Below, one piece after another: positions 47,831-56,931 of a DNA stretch of 64,000 bases. The stretch is from Tritrichomonas musculus. Lineage: Eukaryota > Parabasalia > Tritrichomonadida > Tritrichomonadidae. The position numbers and the translations under genes were made by a program. Each line of letters begins with the position of its first letter. Within the stretch, counting starts at the first letter, position 1. The stretch lies in contig JAPFFF010000008.1 in assembly GCA_039105265.1 (NCBI GenBank), forward strand, positions 992,001 to 1,056,000, given 5' to 3'. A model generated the notes under the pieces. That model was given only the letters and a program-made list of their open reading frames with translations. It was not told the origin of the DNA and searched no databases.

Positions 47831-49405
47831 ATGTTAAATCCAGAAATTGAACTAAGGACGTCAGCTGAAACATGTACCCAAATTGCTAGCTATTTTGATA
47901 TTGTTGATAATTGTATAGCCTTATCAGATACCAACAAGCAATACACAATTAGTCCACAAACATCATATTCTCCATCGCCTCCAATACCTCAAGGCTCATA
48001 TACAAGTGCAATTATATCACCTAACACAAACAATACAGCAGACATATATAATGGATTTATTAGAGCTGACATGGAGGTAAAGATTAAAGAAATGGCAGAA
48101 CAAGAAGTTAAAGCAACAATTGATGGTGAATATCAATTCAACAGAGTATGGTTTGGTTTCAAGGATGCTAGAGATGCTGTTGAGAAATATGAAATAGTAG
48201 CTAACGGAATAACGATATATACCCAGAACTTTGGTTGCGAAGAATCATTTCTAACTGCATGTTGTGCGAATGAAACAACAAAGAGAGCAGATGTATATTC
48301 AAAGGCAAGACATAAAGATATATGGAATGGTAATTCAGGCAGCAGAACAGGATTTATTGTTGATTGGGCCGAAGGATGGAAAGACAAAACATATAAAATT
48401 CACCTAAAGATTGATTTAAGAAGGTTCTTACCATTATCAAATATTAAATACCTTCCAGCATTTGCAGGCAAGATTGAACTCCGATTATTCTTTTCATGTG
48501 AAGGTATGGTATGTTGTCCAATGGGTCCAGGAAAAGCGTTCGAACATAATAATGTCGTTAATTCAACTTACACATTACCAATCATCACAAATGAATTTAC
48601 ACCCATTAAAGAACCAATTATTATGTATACAGGTTTAACTAATAAAGTACTAACAGCAAAAGACAGAACATTTCAAGTCACTGAATATAAAGTTACTGAG
48701 TGTTCATCTATTATTCCTTGTTTTGGTATAGAAGATAATATTTATTCCAGTCTAGTACAAAGATATGCTGACCCAACTCATCCACTAACATTTCCAACCC
48801 AAACACTTTCTGTCTATACTACTACTGCTCCATTAAAGAATCCGAATTGTAAATCCACCTGCACCATTACTCCACGTTTTGTTGATTCCATATTTTGTCT
48901 ATTTCCAGAAAAGCATACCCACCATACAGTATTTAGGAATCCACAATTTAAGTTATTCCAATTAAACTGTGGAGGATATGGAAACATTCCTGCAAAGCCA
49001 TTTGGTACAACTGTTGAATACCCAGAGTTCCTTGAATATTGTCAGAACGCAATGAACATGAATGGAGGACAGAGTGGATTTAATAAAGAAGTTGTTGCAT
49101 CATTAACCAATGACCAACCATACGCACGCTCTATTGGAAATTATCCTGATGACCGAACAAGTTTCTTTATTGCTCTCCCAACTGAAACTGATAATACTTA
49201 TCAACAGGGATTAACCTCTTTGTCACCAATCAATTTTGAAATAATTGTAACACAAGAAACAGGTGACAATACATATGCAAAAGATGTTCAAACACCACCT
49301 TTAATATGCCTCTTATTTGATTCTTCTATATCTATTCTTGTTCAGCCAAATGGTATGCCACCTTTAGTTCGCCTTGGAAATTATGATTTGACCTCTAGAG
49401 AATGA
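47831..49405 (+). CDS. Polinton 2 major capsid protein
   Basis: A protein of about 524 residues, homologous end to end with 2772-4454. I start it at 47831 (MLNPEIELRTSAE), matching the element 1 start, not 30 bases upstream. It shares VWFGFKDARDAVEKYEIVA, QNFGCEESFLTACCANE, LSNIKYLPAFAGKIELRL and FLEYCQNAMNMNG with element 1. Loops between these blocks differ in length, as expected for surface loops of a capsid. Assigned to the double-jelly-roll capsid family on size and context. Confidence 0.72.
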   Translation: MLNPEIELRTSAETCTQIASYFDIVDNCIALSDTNKQYTISPQTSYSPSPPIPQGSYTSAIISPNTNNTADIYNGFIRADMEVKIKEMAEQEVKATIDGEYQFNRVWFGFKDARDAVEKYEIVANGITIYTQNFGCEESFLTACCANETTKRADVYSKARHKDIWNGNSGSRTGFIVDWAEGWKDKTYKIHLKIDLRRFLPLSNIKYLPAFAGKIELRLFFSCEGMVCCPMGPGKAFEHNNVVNSTYTLPIITNEFTPIKEPIIMYTGLTNKVLTAKDRTFQVTEYKVTECSSIIPCFGIEDNIYSSLVQRYADPTHPLTFPTQTLSVYTTTAPLKNPNCKSTCTITPRFVDSIFCLFPEKHTHHTVFRNPQFKLFQLNCGGYGNIPAKPFGTTVEYPEFLEYCQNAMNMNGGQSGFNKEVVASLTNDQPYARSIGNYPDDRTSFFIALPTETDNTYQQGLTSLSPINFEIIVTQETGDNTYAKDVQTPPLICLLFDSSISILVQPNGMPPLVRLGNYDLTSRE

Positions 49406-49437
49406 AAACAGTTTTGACATCCATTTTTATTTTTGTA

Positions 49438-49974
49438 ATGTCAAGTGAAAATGAATTGCCTCTTCATGATACTCCTATTGGTTCACCTCAATATCAATTA
49501 TCACCAAACATGCAAAATTTAAATAATAGTTTTCAAAACTTTGTTGTCAATAATGAAATTGATGATTGGGAAATAGACCGTGATTTTAATGAACCTCAAT
49601 CAACGTCTCCAAATGAAGAAGAATTTTATGCAGGAATTAATCAAATTGTAGAAAAACAATTAGAAGAACATCCAGCAAATCCAAACCGTCATGGAAATCC
49701 AAGACCTCCAAACCCACAAGATGTATTTGGAAAAAGTTATCATGACCGAGATGATTTCGGAAACTTTTTAAAAATTCTCGAAAAAAGAGAATATCCATCA
49801 GACGAAATCATAAATCTGTACAATCAATTTTTTCATACAAATATCAATATTCAAAGTTTTGGGAAACTTATCGACATCAAAAAAAATTTTAAAGCAAGAA
49901 GAAAAACAATTGGTGGAATAAGAAAAACTTATTATAAAAGAAGAAAAGAATCGAACCGCCACATACCGGTTTGA
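49438..49974 (+). CDS. Polinton 2 small protein, homologue of 6775-7200
   Basis: A protein of about 178 residues starting at 49438 (MSSENELPLHD), just after a T-rich box. The first 100 residues are acidic and disordered. The last 65 match the element 1 protein encoded at 6775-7200 (LEKREYPSDEIINLYNQFF, basic TYYKRRKE end). The final codons enter a GC-rich 20-bp repeat. Function unknown. The 29 bases before its start (CGGTTTTGACATCC-like) recur before the gene at 51322. Confidence 0.55.
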   Translation: MSSENELPLHDTPIGSPQYQLSPNMQNLNNSFQNFVVNNEIDDWEIDRDFNEPQSTSPNEEEFYAGINQIVEKQLEEHPANPNRHGNPRPPNPQDVFGKSYHDRDDFGNFLKILEKREYPSDEIINLYNQFFHTNINIQSFGKLIDIKKNFKARRKTIGGIRKTYYKRRKESNRHIPV

Positions 49975-50012
49975 TCCGCCTCATGCCGGTTTGAACCGGC
50001 TCATGCCGGCAC
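49953..50012. repeat. GC-rich 20-bp tandem repeat
   Basis: Three units of 20 bases starting at 49953, 49973 and 49993, variants of GATCCGCCTCATGCCGGTTT. It overlaps the last codons of the preceding gene and stands out sharply from the AT-rich surroundings. The units contain CCGG-centred partial palindromes. Confidence 0.85.
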
Positions 50013-50107
50013 AAGCAAAAAGTAAATAAAAATTTTCACTCACAAAAAGTTATTAAGGTCATTCTATTTTTATTTTTATTTTTTTATTTTCTTGTTACAT
50101 AAATAAA

Positions 50108-50710
50108 ATGAGTCAAGAAAAAGTTGTAGATTTTGTTACTCTAAACGAATACCCGGACTATGAAATATTATCACAGTATCCTTTTACTATTAGAAGAAAA
50201 GACAACCATTATGTAGTAAAAGAATTTACTAACAAAAGTAATGGTTATGTATGTGTATGTGTAAATGGGAATAAACAGGTGAGAAAGCATAGACTTATAG
50301 CTAATCAGTTTATACCAAATCCTGATAATTTACCTATGATAGATCATCTTAATAGAGATAGAACTGATTATCATCTATCAAATCTTCGATGGGTATCAGT
50401 AAGCGATAACAGTAGAAATAAGTCATCAAACAAAGGTGTTTCATACGAATTTATTGACGATATCCCTGATGATGCAATTGTTATCACACATTATGATTTA
50501 AGGAATGAAAGAAGATATTTTGGGGAAAACAAGTATTATTATAATTATAATGATGACATATTTTATGAAAGGATAACTAATGAAATATATAGAATAATGC
50601 ATGTAAATACATTAAAAGGTGGGCGTAAGTGTATTATGACAAGAGATATAAATAATAAACAAACTACTTTTTATATTCATACATTCAAACATCAATATGG
50701 ACTAGAATAA
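50108..50710 (+). CDS. HNH endonuclease in Polinton 2, copy A
   Basis: A 200-residue HNH-family nuclease, the kind found as free-standing homing endonucleases. The N-terminal ~75 residues include YPFTIRRKDNHYVVKE and a strand-rich part; the HNH core is HRLIANQFIPNP, IDHLNRDRTDYHLSNLRW, followed by SDNSRNKSS, which is typical of the HNH_3 group. The C-terminal ~80 residues are a variable, tyrosine-rich region likely to contact DNA. It is a paralogue of the gene at 52271. Element 1 has no counterpart. A long T-rich promoter-like tract precedes it. Confidence 0.82.
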   Translation: MSQEKVVDFVTLNEYPDYEILSQYPFTIRRKDNHYVVKEFTNKSNGYVCVCVNGNKQVRKHRLIANQFIPNPDNLPMIDHLNRDRTDYHLSNLRWVSVSDNSRNKSSNKGVSYEFIDDIPDDAIVITHYDLRNERRYFGENKYYYNYNDDIFYERITNEIYRIMHVNTLKGGRKCIMTRDINNKQTTFYIHTFKHQYGLE

Positions 50711-51321
50711 TCTACTAATATCTTGATAAATACTCAGCCTTTTTGAAATATTTTTTTAAATATAATATAGACTCATGTTGGTAGTTAACATATTCCAATA
50801 TACAAAATTGAATAGGGGGGTAAACAAATTGTTTTACAAATATCTTGGTAAATACTTGACCAATTGTGAATATTAACACTAATATAATAATTATTCCCTA
50901 AGTACTAAAACATACTAGAATATAAAAAATAGTTACCCTGTAGTTGTTGAGATATAGAAAAGTGATGTGAATTCGAGCTCCATTTTTGACCCTTTTCCAT
51001 ATCTTGATAACCCCTAAACCTTTCATGAATATTATCATAAATATAACATTTGTAGGGATAAAATAGAAATATACTACAATATAAGAAATAGTTACTCTGT
51101 AGTTGTTGAGATATAGAAAAATGGTTCCAAACCGAATTTTCCCAAATTTGAGTAAAGGACGGAATTTTGATAGAACGTATCTCTGGGCATGAAATTATAA
51201 TAAGTTGTAGGGAAGATTAGTAAAAAATTTTTGGAAACGAAAAAATTAAAAAACGGTTTTGACATCCATTTTTATTTTTGTATTACTCAATATTTTTAAA
51301 ATTTTTTTATTTCCATACAAA
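50711..51321. repeat. Non-coding spacer with imperfect direct repeats
   Basis: About 600 bases after HNH gene A. Two ~53-bp imperfect copies at about 50911-50963 and 51072-51124 share the core GTAGTTGTTGAGATATAGAAAA; a second word, ATATCTTG(A/G)TAAATAC, occurs at about 50717 and 50838 with a variant near 50998. The unit spacing is about 160 bases. No gene is seen. The last 60 bases carry a copy of the leader found before the gene at 49438. Confidence 0.7.
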
Positions 51322-51771
51322 ATGCAAGACCAATATAAAGTTTATGATTACATCAATAATGTTATTTCTCTCGCTGATAACCCAGAAGATTTTAAGGAAA
51401 GTAATTTCGCTATCCTTTGTGATCGATATCCAATTCAACTTTCAAAAAATAAATATTTAGCAAAAGTCATCTACATATCAATTAAGGCGGACAAGAACGT
51501 ATGGAGGATATATCCGGACAAGATTAAAGAATATGATATAGAACACATAGTATTAAATACTAACTCAAGAAGGAAAATTAATTATAAAATGAATGAGTTT
51601 TTTGTTAATGGTTCAAATAAGGAACAAGAATATGGGGAATACAGTTACTACAATTACTCGATAGAATTAGCATCCAAAAAGACTAAAACAATGATAGAGG
51701 AATTACGTAAGAAATATGAATTAAATACACCTGAACTATTTATTGGTCTCCATCAAGAGCTAGTTCTGTAA
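51322..51771 (+). CDS. Polinton 2 small protein (unknown)
   Basis: An unrecognised protein of about 149 residues, started at 51322 (MQDQYKVYDYINN), since the 21 residues that could precede it are hydrophobic and come from the T-rich leader. It is mixed alpha/beta (KVIYISIKADKNVWRIYPDK) with a helical C-terminus. No homologue is seen in element 1. It lies between the two HNH genes, in a segment that appears to be inserted relative to element 1. Confidence 0.5.
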   Translation: MQDQYKVYDYINNVISLADNPEDFKESNFAILCDRYPIQLSKNKYLAKVIYISIKADKNVWRIYPDKIKEYDIEHIVLNTNSRRKINYKMNEFFVNGSNKEQEYGEYSYYNYSIELASKKTKTMIEELRKKYELNTPELFIGLHQELVL

Positions 51772-51811
51772 GTCGGAATCTCGACTGACCAATTTTTTTT
51801 TTGAAAAAGAA

Positions 51812-52240
51812 ATGAATAAGTACAGAAATCCAAATTCAACAACAGTTGGAGCAGAAGGGGCAATGTTTAATGAAGGAACTAAGACTGAGAAGACAATAGA
51901 GTTTAATCACTTTGGCATATTTTCTAATGACAATACTTACGCAGTTACGTTTAACCAAAGAATTAATAGACCACCAACAAAGTATATGGAAAACAAACCA
52001 GTCAAACCACCAAAGAGTAATCAACATAAAACAAAACCATTACACGAACCACCTGTTAGCATTACAGATGGAGGGTATTATTTAAAGAAAGATAAAGCAC
52101 CCAAAGCTCCTATTCTTCCTCCATACTTAAAGAAACCAGAGAAATTAGGAGAAATACAAGGTAGAGCGGATGAAAGAAATAAAGGAAGGATTGGATACTT
52201 TAAACCAATTAATGTTAAGCAAGCTAATATTCATTACTGA
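51812..52240 (+). CDS. Polinton 2 proline-rich small protein
   Basis: A 142-residue homologue of 4486-4920. It shares AEGAMFNE, FGIFSNDNTYAVTFN, the fully conserved KPLHEPPVSITDGG and an LPPYLKKPE block near the C-terminus. Unknown function; the invariant core suggests a binding motif. In element 1 this gene follows the capsid gene directly, whereas here about 2.4 kb with the HNH genes has come between. Confidence 0.65.
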   Translation: MNKYRNPNSTTVGAEGAMFNEGTKTEKTIEFNHFGIFSNDNTYAVTFNQRINRPPTKYMENKPVKPPKSNQHKTKPLHEPPVSITDGGYYLKKDKAPKAPILPPYLKKPEKLGEIQGRADERNKGRIGYFKPINVKQANIHY

Positions 52241-52270
52241 AAATAAATTAATATTTTTATCTCTATCAAA

Positions 52271-52849
52271 ATGACTGAAGGGCAAACTATAGAATTCGTT
52301 CCACTTATTGGTTTTGAAGACAAGTATGAAATACTTAATCAATATCCATTTACTATAAGAAGAAAGGATAATCATCATGTCATTAAAGAAAGATATGATA
52401 AAGATGGCTATATAACACTTTGTTTGAATCAAAATAATTGCAGAAAACATAGAATTATAGCAATTCAATTTATACAAAATGATGATCCAAATAATAAAAC
52501 ACAAATAGATCATATTGATGGAGATGTTACAAATAATCATATAGATAACTTACGTTGGTGTTCAGCTTCTGAAAATTGTAAAAATAAATCTTCCGTACAT
52601 AATATTGAATATGAATATGTTGATACCTTACCAGATGATGCAATTGTAGTAAATGATTATGGAAAGCATCATTTTGAAGGATATTATTATTGTGATAATA
52701 TATTTTATTTTGATAATGGTGTTAGAATCAGGAAAATGCATATTAATGAACATAAGACAGGACAAAAATTTGTTTCAATGATGAATACTAATGGTAAATA
52801 TGTTAAGGTACATTATTTAAACTTCAAAAAGTTATATGGTGTTGAATAA
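52271..52849 (+). CDS. HNH endonuclease in Polinton 2, copy B
   Basis: A 192-residue HNH nuclease, paralogue of copy A at 50108. It has the same opening (YEILNQYPFTIRRKDNHHVIKE) and core (HRIIAIQFIQND, IDHIDGDVTNNHIDNLRW, SASENCKNKSS). The C-terminal regions of the two copies diverge strongly, so they may recognise different targets. It lies between the proline-rich gene and the conserved gene at 52889; in element 1 the same two neighbours are only 20 bases apart, showing that this gene was gained. Confidence 0.82.
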   Translation: MTEGQTIEFVPLIGFEDKYEILNQYPFTIRRKDNHHVIKERYDKDGYITLCLNQNNCRKHRIIAIQFIQNDDPNNKTQIDHIDGDVTNNHIDNLRWCSASENCKNKSSVHNIEYEYVDTLPDDAIVVNDYGKHHFEGYYYCDNIFYFDNGVRIRKMHINEHKTGQKFVSMMNTNGKYVKVHYLNFKKLYGVE

Positions 52850-52888
52850 GAGGTATTAGCAAAAAACAACTTTTTATTTTTAAACAAA

Positions 52889-53416
52889 ATGATTAAGAAA
52901 AGATCCTTATCACAAGGTGTGCAGGCGAACGTTTCATTAGAACCTCAAGCAGCAGCACAGTCAACAAGCAATATAAATAATAATATTATTATAAACAAAA
53001 GGGATGATGGAAAAGAAGAAATTGTTATCACTCGTAATGTTGAATTAGAAGAGAATCAAGAAGAAGAAACAAAGGATGTTAAGTACGTGATACTTGAAAC
53101 GTATGCAAAAATATTGTTAGACCAGGACAAAGCATTATTATCCAACTTAATATCAAAGAATTGTATAATTGTCCCTGTTACTGCCTTATCTAATATAATT
53201 AAAACAATTATTAAAGCGGAGGTGGTAGAAATAAGTCTTGATGAGGATGTAGGTTGTTGTGCAGGGAAAGCTAATCCAATACGTAAGATAGATTCCATTA
53301 AGATAGTAAATGATAATGGAGAAGTATGTACTGATTTCAAACAAGTATATAACAAAGAATATAATGAATTAGTTAACAAATATCATTTGTGTCTTAAGCA
53401 TGCAGTTAATATGTAA
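52889..53416 (+). CDS. Polinton 2 conserved small protein (unknown)
   Basis: A 175-residue homologue of 4941-5465. The N-terminal leader (KKRSLSQGVQANVSLEPQAA, NIINKRDDGKEEIVIT) and the C-terminal half (LLDQDKALLSNLISK, DEDVGCCAGKANPI, QVYNKEYNELVNKYH) are well conserved. No family recognised. It is followed 29 bases later by the basic gene, as in element 1 apart from the extra minus-strand gene there. Confidence 0.65.
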   Translation: MIKKRSLSQGVQANVSLEPQAAAQSTSNINNNIIINKRDDGKEEIVITRNVELEENQEEETKDVKYVILETYAKILLDQDKALLSNLISKNCIIVPVTALSNIIKTIIKAEVVEISLDEDVGCCAGKANPIRKIDSIKIVNDNGEVCTDFKQVYNKEYNELVNKYHLCLKHAVNM

Positions 53417-53445
53417 TTATTATTTGTTTTTTTATTTTTATCAAA

Positions 53446-53700
53446 ATGACGAGTAAAATAGACCTAAACCAATTCAAGAAAACAGAAGTAATAAAGAAAT
53501 TGTCCAAATCGAAGTCAAGTGAGAATCTGACGTCAATGGATACTCCGAAAAGAGGCAGGAAGAGTAAATATAATACCCCTGAAGAAAGACTTGAAGCCAG
53601 ACGACAACAACAAAAAGAATATAGACAAAGAAAGAAGCAAGAGTTAGAGGAATTGAAGAAAATTGCTGAAATGGTTACTGCTGAGAAGAAAGAAGCATGA
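53446..53700 (+). CDS. Polinton 2 basic bZIP-like protein
   Basis: An 84-residue homologue of 5913-6179: the same leader (IDLNQFKKTEVIKKLSKSKS), an AT-hook-like KRGRKSKY and a basic helix EERLEARRQQQKEYRQRKKQE followed by a short leucine heptad. Probably DNA-binding. Here the gene ends normally and no tandem repeat follows; the polymerase gene converges on it 23 bases away. Confidence 0.6.
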   Translation: MTSKIDLNQFKKTEVIKKLSKSKSSENLTSMDTPKRGRKSKYNTPEERLEARRQQQKEYRQRKKQELEELKKIAEMVTAEKKEA

Positions 53701-53723
53701 AAACAAAAAAATTTAGTTATTTT

Positions 53724-56700
53724 TTAGAATTTGATTCTTCGTTCAAATACAGGAAGATTTACTTGTTGGTAAGAGGAAGATTTTCTAAAACAGTTAGCAC
53801 CATCAAGGAGGTTAAATGTAATTTCCTCTCCATCATAAAGTTTCTCATATAGTTGCTCAATTGTTATACCCATTCTTTTTGCTTTGTTCAGGATAACTTG
53901 TTTTGGTATTCCTTTTAATCTAATGTGATAGCCTTCATTACCTTTTTCATCAACTAGGATATCTAAGTAACTTTTCTTTCCTAATGCTATTAATTTCCTG
54001 GAATGAACACTACCGACAGCACCATTAAACGAATCAAAGTCACAATGAAACTGTGTCATCTTCTTACCAATCAACTCCTTCCCATATTTTTTCTTGAACA
54101 CCTCAGCTATCCTTGGTACATCTATTTCTCTAACGTGTACGCTATCTGTATCAGTATAGTAGATGTCTATTCCATTTTGCTCAGCTGTACTCATTACCCT
54201 ATTCATTAAATGTTTGCTCCATGACAAGACACTAGCACCAAAATGAGGTAAATTAAAATGACTGTTTATTGGTTTAACCTTCTTAACATATACATTATCA
54301 ATTGACTTGTTCTCTATCACCTCTGTTATGTAATTATAGTTCTTCCATATATATTTAATGGCTTTATCTTTTGGTATACATTTAGTTTCAGTTGTTGTTG
54401 CCTTTAGGATAGATTTTCCGTAAATGGAATTAAGAAGTAGTTTGATGGTTTGTTGCAATGGATTGTTAGCATCTTGGTATCTCCTTCTTAGATTGAACAA
54501 TTTCTCTATAAATACATTAATCTTGTTGTTGAATCCTTTGTCAAAGTAATATCCTCTAATAAACTCATAATCGAAATCATAAAACTCCATCAAGTCCATA
54601 AAAGCTCTCTTGTCTATGTAATAATTGTTGATGGGGTTGTTGTTAAATATTTTTGACCCTTGATCATTCCTACTAAATATTTGTCCAAATTTATATGGTT
54701 TGTCAGCTTTGCACTTGATCTTCTTGATATTGATTTCAATGAAGAATTGATCAAAATCTAATAATTCTTTCGTAAACATATCCGATGGGCCCGCACGATT
54801 AGTACCTGAGGCCTCCAGGCGAATTACTTCAGGCACTCCTTTAGGTACACCAGACATAATACTCATTGCACTAGGATATAAACTGACTGCATCAAAATCT
54901 TGTATCCTTTCCTCTATATATTGCTTTTCATTATTAGCTGTCATTGTTCTACCTCCACTAACGCATCTCTGAATGAAGTTTTGTGGTTTACCACTAAGTT
55001 GATAACACCCATCAAAGCAACCAAATTTATATGCATAATAGTAGCCAATAGAGCTAATGGAGATAAAGTTATGGACATCAAGCATCTTTGTCTTCGTCTG
55101 CTTAAATACTTCTACCAGATCTCTATTAAATTTCTCTACTCCCTTCATCAATACTATGCAATCCAGTTTGCAATAATAGATAGCATACTTCATAATATCA
55201 ATAGCTCCTCCAACATATGCACCACAAGCTTTTGCATTATCTATTAATTGCTTCCAGTCTTGTTTTATCTGTGTCAATGGTTTCTTGTCTTGGTTCTCCA
55301 TGTAATACTGTAGTTGAAATTCAAGCGCAGAGACAGTTTTCCTATTTATGTTCCTTTCAGTATATATTTTATAGGCCATTACCTCTTTATGAACTGGTAA
55401 CTGAAACATCTTACCAAATGAAGCTAATGCAGCAGGGATGATAGAGTAGCTATTGCGGAAAGTTAATCTCTTGTTAGGTTTATACTTTGTCATGACTATT
55501 TGCAGAATCGTTCCACTTCTCTCTGTTATTTGTACATCCCATCCAGGAGTATTTATAAAGAAACAAGCATCATATTTAAGGTTATGGAAGTAAATGAGAG
55601 AATTGTTCTCCAATGACTTTAGTAATCTGTCAGCGATATTCTCCCCATCAAATATCATTTTATGAATTAACTCTTTGGTCCTGTACACAGTAATATTTAG
55701 ATAAGGCATATGGGGTGATACAGTGGTATTAGTTTCAAAATCAGAATAATAAATCCTACTCCACTCTCTCTCCTTTTTCGTCTCTGATGAATCTATTAGT
55801 TTACAGCACAATTCAGGATCATATTCAAGGTCTGTATAATCCGCTAAGTGAGAGTTGTATTCATTCGTTGCTAAGATATTCATTTCACAGGACTTTATTT
55901 CTCTGAACTTTCCTTCTTTAAATAGCTTGCGAAATATTGCCATAGGTTTAACACCATTTAGGGGTTTATATATCATGTAATGGTTCTTGTACAGTAATAA
56001 GTCAACAATTCGGTCAAACTCTTTGGCCCATGGTCTCTTTCTTGTATCTATTTTTATTTCTTGTTGGTTTACTACATCTTTTCCCTCATTAATCCTTCTT
56101 ACAACAAAATGGCATTTAAACTGCTTGGCTATATCGTATATCAAGTTATTGGGGATTAACCTAGTCTTGACCATAAAGCGTAAATAATTAATTTCCTCAT
56201 CAGTGAATACTCCAGACTGAATGCAAGCATATACCAAACAATTGTCTTTATAGTTCTTCTTATCAACTGTCTTGAATATTTGGTACTGTGATAAGTCTAA
56301 ATCAGAAAGATTAATATAAGGGAAGAATCCACCTTCTGGATTATCGCGATAATCTTCGTCGACTTCAACTTCTTCTTCATACAACTTACCTTTATTATCT
56401 TCTTTATTAATAGTGAATGATGTTTGCTTGCCTCTCTTTCTATTTTTAATGAAGAGCAACTGGTATTTTGCAGGGATGAATACATTGCCAACCCAAGGAT
56501 TATTGTCTGAACAGTCATCATTCAAGTCTATTGTCCCTGATATATGTCCTATTGTTGAATCTAATCTTCGTGCCTTGGAAAGTGTAAACCATTTGTATTC
56601 CTCACCACCTAATGATTCGCTTTTTACTACTATATTCTTCTTATTCTCTTTGTGTAATTGTCTTAATGTTTCAGTGAAAGCAAGTCTCTTATCTTCATCA

Positions 56701-56876
56701 TCACCTATATCTATGTCAAATGATATTTCTTTCTTAGCCTTGGTCATGAATTCTTTCAAATATTTCTTGAACTTTCGTTTGTCTCTTACGTCTTTCACCC
56801 TTTGCTTATACTCTTTTCTTGCTTCCGTTCTTGCAGTCGAATAGAGGTCAACTGATATATCAAAGAGGTATGTCAT
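53724..56876 (-). CDS. Polinton 2 protein-primed DNA polymerase B
   Basis: A 1050-residue family B polymerase with protein-primed features. Exonuclease signatures YYSDFETN, YFHNLKYDACFF and YCKLDC, and polymerase motifs DFDAVSLYPSAM (A), KLLLNSIYGKS (B) and YYTDTDS (C) are all visible in the right order. It is homologous end to end with the element 1 polymerase (8837-12112) but is on the opposite strand relative to the rest of the element, so this gene has been inverted in one lineage. Start at 56876 (MTYLFDISVD) fits the homologue. Confidence 0.95.
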   Translation of the reverse strand: MTYLFDISVDLYSTARTEARKEYKQRVKDVRDKRKFKKYLKEFMTKAKKEISFDIDIGDDEDKRLAFTETLRQLHKENKKNIVVKSESLGGEEYKWFTLSKARRLDSTIGHISGTIDLNDDCSDNNPWVGNVFIPAKYQLLFIKNRKRGKQTSFTINKEDNKGKLYEEEVEVDEDYRDNPEGGFFPYINLSDLDLSQYQIFKTVDKKNYKDNCLVYACIQSGVFTDEEINYLRFMVKTRLIPNNLIYDIAKQFKCHFVVRRINEGKDVVNQQEIKIDTRKRPWAKEFDRIVDLLLYKNHYMIYKPLNGVKPMAIFRKLFKEGKFREIKSCEMNILATNEYNSHLADYTDLEYDPELCCKLIDSSETKKEREWSRIYYSDFETNTTVSPHMPYLNITVYRTKELIHKMIFDGENIADRLLKSLENNSLIYFHNLKYDACFFINTPGWDVQITERSGTILQIVMTKYKPNKRLTFRNSYSIIPAALASFGKMFQLPVHKEVMAYKIYTERNINRKTVSALEFQLQYYMENQDKKPLTQIKQDWKQLIDNAKACGAYVGGAIDIMKYAIYYCKLDCIVLMKGVEKFNRDLVEVFKQTKTKMLDVHNFISISSIGYYYAYKFGCFDGCYQLSGKPQNFIQRCVSGGRTMTANNEKQYIEERIQDFDAVSLYPSAMSIMSGVPKGVPEVIRLEASGTNRAGPSDMFTKELLDFDQFFIEINIKKIKCKADKPYKFGQIFSRNDQGSKIFNNNPINNYYIDKRAFMDLMEFYDFDYEFIRGYYFDKGFNNKINVFIEKLFNLRRRYQDANNPLQQTIKLLLNSIYGKSILKATTTETKCIPKDKAIKYIWKNYNYITEVIENKSIDNVYVKKVKPINSHFNLPHFGASVLSWSKHLMNRVMSTAEQNGIDIYYTDTDSVHVREIDVPRIAEVFKKKYGKELIGKKMTQFHCDFDSFNGAVGSVHSRKLIALGKKSYLDILVDEKGNEGYHIRLKGIPKQVILNKAKRMGITIEQLYEKLYDGEEITFNLLDGANCFRKSSSYQQVNLPVFERRIKF

Positions 56877-56931
56877 TTAAGTGTAAATAAGAAATAAAAA
56901 AATATCACGCTAAATATTTATTAACCCTAAA

